The notes beneath the pieces are model-generated. The model was given only the letters and a program-made list of their open reading frames with translations. It made no database searches and was not told the DNA's origin. A program made the translations under genes and the position numbers. Source: an uncultured Prevotellaceae bacterium (GTDB lineage: Bacteria; Bacteroidota; Bacteroidia; Bacteroidales; Bacteroidaceae). Taken from it: DNA of 39,667 bases. Below are positions 14,389-20,696 of this stretch, one piece after another (position 1 is the stretch's first letter; the number at the start of each line of letters is the position of its first letter). The stretch spans positions 1 to 39,667 of the forward strand of contig CALFJA010000069.1 of NCBI GenBank assembly GCA_937877605.1. Direction: 5' to 3'.

Positions 14389-15966
14389 TTACTGAATGGG
14401 GCATTCATCCGTCAGGCGCATTCCTTGCAGGTTGTAGCGTGTCCCGTCGGGAGTGACAATGATTATCTGGCCGTTCTCTACGACTTTCCGTGGTGCATTC
14501 AAGTGTTCCGCGTAGTCGGCAATTTCCTTTATTCCGGTGGCTGTAATGTCGTATTTGTAGAGCGCAGGCAGGTATTGTCCCGAGTAGATGGTTGTCCAGT
14601 TGCGGAACGAAACGGCTGGTGATCCGCTCTCGTTGCGCATCAGGAAGTAATAGCCCGATGTGGTGTTGACAATTTTGAAGGTGCCGTCGGTTTGCGCCGT
14701 GGCTGAGAATGCATGAGCCGAGGACTTGGTCCAGACATTGACATTGCTGTACCATGAGCTGTTGTACTGGTATTGGTAGATGTACCGGCCGTAATAGTCC
14801 TTCAGATAGTAGTTGCCGTCGCCTGCATCCTCGAAGGTGAAACCGTTTTTCTGATTAGGCATGGTAATCTTTCCGTCGTGCTCTTCCACATCGGTTGTCT
14901 GCAGATACTCGTATGTTTTCCCTGCGCTCACGGGATTGGCGGCTTTCATTCCGTCCAGCGGTGCCACCATGAGATAGGTGTTGCCGGCTTCTACGGCTGT
15001 CGCTTTGGTGTAAGTATAGGTGGGACTTTCCTTCGCCTCGAGGTTGAGAACCACCATATAGGGATCGTGATCGGAGTAGGCGTAGGCGCTGCCCACGGAA
15101 TGTGGGTTGGCAATGTGCATGATTTCGGCACTGCTTATTTGCTGTGCCATGGTGCTATTGGCGAAGACATGGTCTATCAGGGTTCCTCCGTACCACCAGT
15201 AGGAGTAGGCATCGCTGCCCTGATACTTGATGATTTGCTCTTCGTAGCCCGCCCCGACCAGATTGTCCAGGCACTGTTCGCCCATTTCGCTGTTAAGGTC
15301 GCCCAGGATGAGTATGTCCGGGTCGCCGGCATCGTCGAGTCCCTGGAGCAGGGCCATGGAGTTCTGCTCACGCTTGAGGCGGTCGTCGTCGATGTTCCCG
15401 CTGGTGCTGGCCTTGAAGTGGTTCATGCTGACGGTGAAGCATTCGCCCGATGAACGGCTGCGAAAGGTCTGCATGCGCAGCATGTAGTTGTAGACATAGG
15501 TATAGCCCACGGCGGTTGATGTGTTCTCGCCAACCAGTTCTATGCGGTCTGTGCGGTAGATAAAGCCGGATTTGATGGTTCCCGTGGCGTCGGAGGAAGT
15601 GTCGTAGGTCAGCCCGTCGGCAACGGTATTATAGGTATATCCTGTTTCTCGCGTCATGAGGTCGGCAAGTATTTCCAGTGCTTCTGTATCGGCGCCCTCG
15701 GGTCTGGCTTCCACCTCGTTGAAGGCATAGATGTCGGCTTCGTAGTAGGACAGTTTCTCGACAATTGTCTGGGCCTTCATCTGCCGGCCCTCGGCTGTGT
15801 TGTAGTTGCTCATCGGCACACCGTTGCCTTGTGTACGGCTTCGGTCGAGCGAATAGAAGAAGTTTTGCAGGTTCTGCCCTACAATGATAATTTCGTCGCC
15901 CGCCAGTATTGTCTGGAAGGACAGGAATGCCAGCAGAAGCGTGGCAAGGTATCGACAGCCTTTCAT
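14389..15966 (-). CDS. Secreted endonuclease/exonuclease/phosphatase family protein
   Basis: 525 aa. Signal peptide of about 22 residues ending TILAG. The EEP fold spans about residues 25-310: GQNLQNFFYS, then ADIYAFNEVEARPE with the metal-binding Glu, then FTVSMNHFKAS, ILGDLNSEMGEQCL, GGTLIDHVFANS and YSDHDPYMVVLNL with the catalytic His/Asp. The next ~170 residues are rich in Tyr, Thr and Gly, suggesting a beta-rich binding module I cannot name. The C-terminus reads GQIIIVTPDGTRYNLQGMRL before the last residues, resembling the short C-terminal motif seen on many exported Prevotella proteins. Likely an extracellular nuclease or phosphodiesterase. Confidence 0.88.
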   Translation of the reverse strand: MKGCRYLATLLLAFLSFQTILAGDEIIIVGQNLQNFFYSLDRSRTQGNGVPMSNYNTAEGRQMKAQTIVEKLSYYEADIYAFNEVEARPEGADTEALEILADLMTRETGYTYNTVADGLTYDTSSDATGTIKSGFIYRTDRIELVGENTSTAVGYTYVYNYMLRMQTFRSRSSGECFTVSMNHFKASTSGNIDDDRLKREQNSMALLQGLDDAGDPDILILGDLNSEMGEQCLDNLVGAGYEEQIIKYQGSDAYSYWWYGGTLIDHVFANSTMAQQISSAEIMHIANPHSVGSAYAYSDHDPYMVVLNLEAKESPTYTYTKATAVEAGNTYLMVAPLDGMKAANPVSAGKTYEYLQTTDVEEHDGKITMPNQKNGFTFEDAGDGNYYLKDYYGRYIYQYQYNSSWYSNVNVWTKSSAHAFSATAQTDGTFKIVNTTSGYYFLMRNESGSPAVSFRNWTTIYSGQYLPALYKYDITATGIKEIADYAEHLNAPRKVVENGQIIIVTPDGTRYNLQGMRLTDECPIQ

Positions 15967-15969
15967 CGT

Positions 15970-16016
15970 AATCTTGTTTACTTGTCTCGTTTACTTGTCT
16001 ATTCGTCTACTTGCTC
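15970..16016. repeat. Short repeat run before the EEP gene
   Basis: GTTTACTTGTCT occurs twice, followed by the degenerate copies ATTCGTCTACTTG. It fills the gap between the unknown gene and the EEP start at 15966 and overlaps the stop of the upstream gene. Confidence 0.7.
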
Positions 16017-16548
16017 AGAACTCTCGGTTCAGGAGCAGGTTGAAGGCGTGGAGCAGTTCGTTGGCCAAACGGCAGGCGAATGGGGGGTCCATGGTGCGGC
16101 CGTTGGTGTTGATTTCATGCACCAGTCCCTCATCGTCGGCACCTTGTTCTTCCGTGCCGAAATAGAGTCTTGTCTCATGCCCTTCATTCTTCTCGTAGTA
16201 GAACACCAGTGTACCTTCTTCGTCCAGGAGGAATTCCTGATAGAATTTGTTGCCCGGAATGTCGAAGTTGTTGGTGATAAGGTAGGGTATAAAAATGCTT
16301 TCCACCGGTCCGTCCTCCACAGGTTGGATCTTGTGATAGTAGGTGACGGTTTCCTTTCTGGGGACGCCTTCATAGCGGGAGTTGCTCGTGACGACGGTCT
16401 TGTTGGTCGAAGGGAGTTCCATGTCCTTCTTTGCCTGTGCATATATCTTGCGGATTTCGGCCACGCGGGCCTTGGCCTCGGGCGAGGACTGGGCACTTGC
16501 TGCAAGCATACAGCAGAGGGAAAGAGCCAGCAGGATTATTCTTTTCAT
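16015..16548 (-). CDS. Secreted protein of unknown function
   Basis: 177 aa from the ATG at 16548 (MKRIILLALSLCCMLAASAQ), a clean signal peptide ending ASAQ. The mature part begins SSPEAKARVAEIRKIYAQAK, a charged helix, followed by beta-like stretches such as ETVTYYHKIQPVEDGP and FYQEFLLDEEGTLVFYYEKN. I recognise no domain. The frame is open to 16785, but a -7 box at 16597-16604 lies in that extension and the signal peptide fits only the shorter start. It is first in a minus-strand cluster with the EEP protein and the C1 peptidase, all exported. Confidence 0.7.
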   Translation of the reverse strand: MKRIILLALSLCCMLAASAQSSPEAKARVAEIRKIYAQAKKDMELPSTNKTVVTSNSRYEGVPRKETVTYYHKIQPVEDGPVESIFIPYLITNNFDIPGNKFYQEFLLDEEGTLVFYYEKNEGHETRLYFGTEEQGADDEGLVHEINTNGRTMDPPFACRLANELLHAFNLLLNREF

Positions 16549-16596
16549 GTGTCGGAGGAATTTGTTTAGGAAGTAGTTGGTGGTTTGTTCTTTCCG

Positions 16597-16604
16597 CAAA
16601 GATA
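16597..16604 (-). promoter_or_regulatory. -7 box for the secreted unknown gene
   Basis: The minus strand reads TATCTTTG, a full TAnnTTTG match. No good TTTG is found at the usual spacing upstream. The transcript would begin about 40 nt before the ATG at 16548. Confidence 0.55.
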
Positions 16605-16820
16605 CAATTTTATTTTGCGCGTGCACGCTTTTCCGCAAACTTTTTCTGAAAGACGGTTCTTTTGCCGTGTCTTTCTTAAGCAAGGGATAACCGGCCGATG
16701 ATGAGCCGTTTGGCTGTTCCTGCATGTAATTCGCTTGAACGAAACGGCGTAAGCACTCCGAAAAACGCCCCGGATTTTTCGGCAAAAGAAATGTTAAAAT
16801 GGAGGTTTTTTCTGCTTTTT

Positions 16821-16849
16821 CCCTCTTAAGACAAGAGGGGTTAGGGGAG
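16821..16849 (+). repeat. GC-rich palindromic repeat, diverged copy
   Basis: Reads CCCTCTTAAGACAAGAGGGG then TTAGGGGAG. It has the same plan as the copies beside the DUF559 ORF: CCTCTC-loop-GAGAGG followed by GGGGAG. No DUF559 ORF is nearby. Confidence 0.6.
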
Positions 16850-16875
16850 TTATGATGGTGTCTGCCCGTCTAATT

Positions 16876-16969
16876 GTTCCCAAGACCTGCTCTTTCGCAC
16901 GGCAAGAGCCGCCCTTTCATTGGGCAACTGAGGCCCAAACGCCTTCCGTTTAGACCCCAGATGGGAAAC
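16876..16969. repeat. Inverted-ended ~95-bp intergenic element, copy 2 (diverged)
   Basis: 94 bp between GTTCCC and GGGAAAC. The right half (CAACTGAGGCCCAAACG, then CCGTTTAGACCCCAGATG) aligns well to the right half of the copy at 23808-23902. The left half is more diverged. Confidence 0.6.
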
Positions 16970-17206
16970 GACCGCAGGGAAGTCAGGCCGCAAATCTGCG
17001 CAAGACACTGACTGACAGCAACTTGCACGAGCTTTCAAAATTTGGCGTTATTTGCGTCCGAGCGGCGCTTCGATGGTAAAAAATCGATTCTACGGAAGGT
17101 GATTTTTTCACTTATGGACAAAATGATGTGCAGGAGACGGATTGTAACCATCTATTGACGGGAATTAAGAAACCATCTGGAGGCGTGCACATTTTTCTCC
17201 GTCAGT

Positions 17207-17236
17207 CTGGTAATTTTCCGAAAATGGTTACCTTTG
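17207..17236 (+). promoter_or_regulatory. Promoter of asd
   Basis: TACCTTTG at 17229-17236 is a full -7 match. CTGG at 17207-17210 is a weak -33. The 26-nt leader CAACCAGTTAAACAACAACA plus ACGACC is A-rich, as expected for initiation without a Shine-Dalgarno sequence. Confidence 0.65.
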
Positions 17237-17262
17237 CAACCAGTTAAACAACAACAACGACC

Positions 17263-18279
17263 ATGAGAGTAGCAATAGTAGGAGCCAGTGGCGCAGTGGG
17301 ACAGGAGTTCCTCCGCATTCTGGCAGAGCGTGATTTCCCCATCGACCAGTTGCAACTTTTCGGCAGCGAGCGCAGTGCCGGCAAGACTTTTTCCTTCAAG
17401 GGGAAGGAGCATACCGTCCGGCTGCTGCAGCACAACGACGACTTCAGGAACATCGACATCGTCTTTACCTCGGCCGGTGCGGGGGTGTCGCGCGAATATG
17501 CGGCCGACATCACCCGGTTCGGTGCCGTGATGATTGACAACAGCAGCGCCTTTCGCATGGACGACGATGTGCCTCTCGTAGTGCCGGAGTGCAACGCCGC
17601 CGATGCGCTGCAACGCCCCCGGGGTGTCATTGCCAACCCCAACTGCACCACCATCATGATGGTCGTTGTGCTGCAGCCGCTGGAACGCCTGAGCCATATC
17701 CGCCGCATACGCGTGGCATCCTATCAGAGCGCCAGTGGGGCAGGGGCCGCCGCCATGGCAGAACTGCAGGAACAGTACCGTCAATTGGTGGCAGGCGAAC
17801 CCGTCACGGTGCGGAAATTCCCCCATCAACTGGCCTACAATGTGATTCCGCAGATTGATGTCTTCACCGACAACGACTACACTAAGGAGGAAATGAAGAT
17901 GTTCAACGAGACCCGGAAGATCATGCACAGCGATGTACGCTGCTCCGCAACCTGCGTGCGTGTCAGTTCGTTGCGCTCCCACTCGGAAAGTGTCTGGATT
18001 GAAACGGAGCAACCCATCAGCGTGGAACAGGCCCGCCAAGCCATTGCGCAGGCACCGGGATGCACCCTTCAGGACGACCCCTCGCAACTGATTTATCCCA
18101 TGCCGCTCTTCACCGGAGGCAAGGACGATGTCTTCGTGGGCCGCATCCGTCGGGACATTTCCACGGAGAACGGGCTCACCCTGTGGCTCAGCGGCGACCA
18201 GATTCGCAAGGGAGCGGCACTCAATGCCGTGCAGATTGCGGAGTACCTGATTGAAAACGACCCTGCGCTGAAGCACTGA
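17263..18279 (+). CDS. asd: Aspartate-semialdehyde dehydrogenase
   Basis: 338 aa. Converts L-aspartyl-4-phosphate to L-aspartate-4-semialdehyde with NADPH, the branch point to lysine/DAP, threonine and methionine. It begins MRVAIVGASGAVGQEFLRIL with the GASGAVG nucleotide-binding loop. FGSERSAGKTFSFKGKEHTV, DNSSAFRMDDDVPLVVPE and IANPNCTTIMMVVVLQPL follow, with catalytic Cys128. YQSASGAGAAAMAEL is also diagnostic. Length fits the family. It is monocistronic: its own promoter lies upstream and a terminator follows at 18301-18332. It works upstream of ddh (5235) in the DAP pathway. Confidence 0.96.
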   Translation: MRVAIVGASGAVGQEFLRILAERDFPIDQLQLFGSERSAGKTFSFKGKEHTVRLLQHNDDFRNIDIVFTSAGAGVSREYAADITRFGAVMIDNSSAFRMDDDVPLVVPECNAADALQRPRGVIANPNCTTIMMVVVLQPLERLSHIRRIRVASYQSASGAGAAAMAELQEQYRQLVAGEPVTVRKFPHQLAYNVIPQIDVFTDNDYTKEEMKMFNETRKIMHSDVRCSATCVRVSSLRSHSESVWIETEQPISVEQARQAIAQAPGCTLQDDPSQLIYPMPLFTGGKDDVFVGRIRRDISTENGLTLWLSGDQIRKGAALNAVQIAEYLIENDPALKH

Positions 18280-18300
18280 AAAAGTAGGAAAATATTGAAA

Positions 18301-18332
18301 AACAGCCCCGTCTGACTCCAGACGGGGCTGTT
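18301..18332 (+). terminator. Terminator of asd
   Basis: A 14-bp perfect stem (AACAGCCCCGTCTG with CAGACGGGGCTGTT) and a 4-nt loop, followed by TTTCTTTT. Confidence 0.92.
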
Positions 18333-18474
18333 TTTCTTTTGTAATCGTAATTTGTTGATATTCAATATTGTATAAAATTAAAATGAGCTTAAAATCCAAA
18401 TACGCCAGCACTAAAAAAGTTGTAAATTGTAGTTTTTTGCCTTTATTGTCCAACGCGCATATGAGTATTTGGAA

Positions 18475-18569
18475 TACTTTTGTCGACAGAAAGGTTCAAA
18501 GGGACCGACAAAAGCAAACTACTGTTTATATAGCGCGAGCGGCCACAACATTTTGTGGCCGTTTTCTTT
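18475..18569 (+). ncRNA. Possible small RNA with its own terminator
   Basis: TACTTTTG (18475-18482) resembles a -7 box, though no -33 at good spacing is seen. A 9-bp terminator stem (CGGCCACAA with TTGTGGCCG, 18540-18561) is followed by TTTTCTTT. A transcript from about 18489 would be some 80 nt and carry no start codon with a convincing frame. An inverted repeat, CTTTTGTCG (18477-18485) with CGACAAAAG (18506-18514), overlaps the -7 box and may be an operator or part of the RNA. I recognise no known RNA family. Confidence 0.4.
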
Positions 18570-18614
18570 GTGCTTCCTCTTCGCAGGCAGTCCGGATGCC
18601 AAACCTACACAACC

Positions 18615-18654
18615 AAAAGAGGAGAAATGTCTTTAACGGCATTTCTCCTCTTTT
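18615..18654. terminator. Terminator of tRNA-Leu (bidirectional)
   Basis: A perfect 15-bp stem (AAAAGAGGAGAAATG with CATTTCTCCTCTTTT) around a 10-nt loop, 7 bp beyond the tRNA 3' end on the minus strand. The arms supply T-runs on both strands. Confidence 0.9.
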
Positions 18655-18661
18655 ATAAGTG

Positions 18662-18743
18662 TGCGCCTGAAAGGACTCGAACCTTCACGTCGAAAGACAC
18701 TAGATCCTAAGTCTAGCGCGTCTGCCAATTCCGCCACAAGCGC
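18662..18743 (-). tRNA. tRNA-Leu (anticodon UAG)
   Basis: 82-nt class II tRNA. The acceptor stem pairs GCGCTTG with CAGGCGC, discriminator A. The anticodon loop CTTAGGA has TAG at 18709-18707, reading CUN leucine codons. A long variable arm and the T-loop GGTTCGAGTCC are present. The 3' CCA is not encoded. It is preceded by a promoter (18769-18776) and followed by a strong terminator, so it is a single-gene unit. Confidence 0.95.
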
Positions 18744-18768
18744 ATGTCCGGATGTATTCCGGCGGCTG

Positions 18769-18776
18769 CAAAGGTA
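18769..18776 (-). promoter_or_regulatory. -7 box of tRNA-Leu
   Basis: The minus strand reads TACCTTTG 25 nt before the tRNA 5' end. Confidence 0.65.
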
Positions 18777-18866
18777 AGAAAAAAGATGAAACCGCGCTTC
18801 TTTTTTCTCCGAAAAAGTGACTGCGGTATGGAATTTATGCCCCTCTGCACACCCATTTTGCTGCTG

Positions 18867-19907
18867 CTACTGGTTCAGAAGAGCCCTGGCGGCTTCAATC
18901 ATGGTGTCCTTTCCGGCTATGGCATCGGCCTCGCTGAGGGCCGTTTCCACATCGGGGGCTATGCCGAATTCCGTCGGTTGGCGGTTGACATCGTACATGG
19001 GACAGGCCGAGAAGCGCACACCCCAACCGTTGGGCAGTTCGCTCGAGAAGGGCATTCCTGCCCCACCGCCCGTCCAGTCGCCGGCAACGGTCACCAGCGG
19101 ACATTGCTTAATGTACTTGACAAACTCGTTGGCGGCACTGAATACATGTCTGTTCGTGAGCACAACCACCTTCTTCTGCCATCTGATTCCGCTGCTGGGC
19201 TTGAGCCGCTGTTCCTCCATCGATGAGAAATCGTCGTGTCCCTTGCCCGTTTTATGCTGCATGTAGCCCACGAGAAGTTCCTCGTTGGTGAACCGTGCGG
19301 CCAGTTCCTCGGCGCTGGTAAGCATCCCGCCGGTGTTGTTGCGCAGGTCGATGATGAGGCCGTTGGTGGTCGTCAGGTAGGCAAGTATGTTGTCCAGGCC
19401 GCTTGCGCTCATGCCGTTTTCAAACGAGGTGCAACTGATATAGCCTATGTTGTCGTCGAGGATGCGGTAGCGCATGCCGCTGGCTATCTTGTAGTTGGTG
19501 CCCAGGTATTTGTCCACGAGGTTCTCGCTGTAGTTGACGGGATAGTCCTCGTACCACGACCAGTACCTGCCCATGTCGAACTTGGCGTAGAGATTGACAT
19601 GACCGTCGCGGAGTTCGGACAGCATGTTGGTAAGAACCTCAAAGAGTTGCGACTCCGTCATGTGTTCGTTCACCTGGCGGGAATAGCGCTGGCGCACCTC
19701 GTTCCAGTCCAGCCCGTAGGCCGCATGCTTGTAGGAAAAGAAGCAGTAGTGCTCGTCCAGGATGCGCCAAAGCGCCTCGAAGTTGCCCTTCGGGTTGTCG
19801 GCATACTGGGTTTCTTCCACACACGAGGCGCAAACGAGTATGCCAATGCCCAGCAGGAAACCTCTGAGCAGTAGCTTGCGGGCGGATGTTCTGATTTGTA
19901 TTCTCAT
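18867..19907 (-). CDS. S41 family peptidase, lipoprotein
   Basis: 346 aa. The lipobox VCASC places the lipidated Cys at residue 29. The N-terminal helical part contains LWRILDEHYCFF and LRDGHVNLYA, both typical of S41 (tail-specific/tricorn-like) proteases. DNIGYISCTSFEN, NGLIIDLRNNTGGMLTSAEE and VVVLTNRHVFSAANEFVKYI follow, with the probable catalytic Ser257. GIAPDVET near the end is also typical. No PDZ domain is obvious. It should act on the periplasmic side of a membrane. The gene lies 3 bp behind the outer-membrane protein gene and is the last of the parC unit. Confidence 0.88.
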   Translation of the reverse strand: MRIQIRTSARKLLLRGFLLGIGILVCASCVEETQYADNPKGNFEALWRILDEHYCFFSYKHAAYGLDWNEVRQRYSRQVNEHMTESQLFEVLTNMLSELRDGHVNLYAKFDMGRYWSWYEDYPVNYSENLVDKYLGTNYKIASGMRYRILDDNIGYISCTSFENGMSASGLDNILAYLTTTNGLIIDLRNNTGGMLTSAEELAARFTNEELLVGYMQHKTGKGHDDFSSMEEQRLKPSSGIRWQKKVVVLTNRHVFSAANEFVKYIKQCPLVTVAGDWTGGGAGMPFSSELPNGWGVRFSACPMYDVNRQPTEFGIAPDVETALSEADAIAGKDTMIEAARALLNQ

Positions 19908-19910
19908 GTG

Positions 19911-20696
19911 TCAGTGGTGTTTGTTGATGCTGAAGCGGCTCACGATGCCCAGCATGAGCATGTGGGAATAGCTGTGATACTTGAGGTGGTTGATCTTTGC
20001 CTGCTGGTAGTCGCCGAGGTATCCTACGCGGAATGTGGTATTCCTGATGTTGAAGTCGAGCGAAAGCATCTGGCGCAGCGAGGGTGTTGAGGCCAGTGTG
20101 GTGAAACGGATGTTGCGGTCGTAGTCGCCGCGATTGAAGATTTCGTAGTACGACTGTCCGTAGTTGGGGGCGAACATCAGCCCGATGAGGGGAAACATGG
20201 CATCGTAGTTGGCCGTGAATGTCCTGCCTTTGATGGAGAACGGGTAGGAGAGGCCTGCCGACGGGGCTATGTTGAGCGATATCTTTGCCTGTGTCGGGTT
20301 GTTGCCGTTGCGCATGTTGTAGAGCATTCCCAGGTTGGCGTCGATGCCCGGGCCGGCATGCAGGTAGAGCCTATTGCCGAACAGGTGCCAGTTTTTGTGC
20401 ACGGCGAATTGGAAGTTATACATTCCGGCCAGTTCGTTGTTGTTGTCTGCGCGGTTGTGTGAAAGGGAAATATGAGCCTCGTGAGAGGTGATGTAGCTGA
20501 TGCCGGGGTGTTTCACGCTCTCCCGTACATCGATGTTGAGCACCCGGAGTTCTCCGCCATTGTAGTTTTCCGGCGACAGATAGGTGTCGAGCAGGTTGAC
20601 GGCACCGAGTCCCAGCATCTTTATCCGGGTGTGTTCCACCTCCTGTGCCTGTACGAGGAGGGGGAAGCAGAGTAGCAGGAGCATTTTAGTCTTCAT
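19911..20696 (-). CDS. Outer-membrane protein, DUF3316-like
   Basis: 261 aa with a short signal peptide (MKTKMLLLLCFPLLVQAQE). The rest alternates hydrophobic and polar residues as in a small beta-barrel: NRLYLHAGPGIDANLGMLYN, FTANYDAMFPLIGLMFAP, and the C-terminal SHMLMLGIVSRFSINKHH. LGLGAVNLLDTYLSPENYNG and GGELRVLNIDVRE resemble the Bacteroidales DUF3316 family, a call from memory. Function unknown. It overlaps the 3' end of parC by 11 bp and is followed after 3 bp by the S41 peptidase gene, so the three are probably co-transcribed. Confidence 0.75.
   Translation of the reverse strand: MKTKMLLLLCFPLLVQAQEVEHTRIKMLGLGAVNLLDTYLSPENYNGGELRVLNIDVRESVKHPGISYITSHEAHISLSHNRADNNNELAGMYNFQFAVHKNWHLFGNRLYLHAGPGIDANLGMLYNMRNGNNPTQAKISLNIAPSAGLSYPFSIKGRTFTANYDAMFPLIGLMFAPNYGQSYYEIFNRGDYDRNIRFTTLASTPSLRQMLSLDFNIRNTTFRVGYLGDYQQAKINHLKYHSYSHMLMLGIVSRFSINKHH

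Larger units (their letters stand above)
16549..17262. other. Divergent intergenic region, unknown gene/asd
   Basis: No convincing gene in 714 bp. It holds a -7 box for the minus gene (16597-16604), a GC-rich palindromic repeat (16821-16849), the second ~95-bp inverted-ended element (16876-16969) and the asd promoter (17207-17236). The open frame at 16850-17038 on the minus strand overlaps the repeat and shows no family resemblance. Confidence 0.65.
18280..18661. other. Region between asd and tRNA-Leu
   Basis: It contains the asd terminator (18301-18332), a stretch with a -7-like box and its own terminator (possible small RNA, 18475-18569) and the tRNA terminator (18615-18654). A 96-codon frame at 18368-18658 runs through both hairpins and is not accepted as a gene. 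Confidence 0.6.

Noticed and set aside
16850..17038. 62-codon minus-strand frame in the asd upstream region
   Set aside because: It overlaps the inverted-ended element and a GC-rich repeat; no recognisable protein features.
17207..17262. Riboswitch in the asd leader
   Set aside because: The leader is only about 26 nt, too short for a lysine riboswitch, and no terminator-like hairpin precedes the gene.
18368..18658. 96-codon plus-strand frame between asd and tRNA-Leu
   Set aside because: It reads through two intrinsic terminators and ends in the third; no family resemblance and no suitable promoter.
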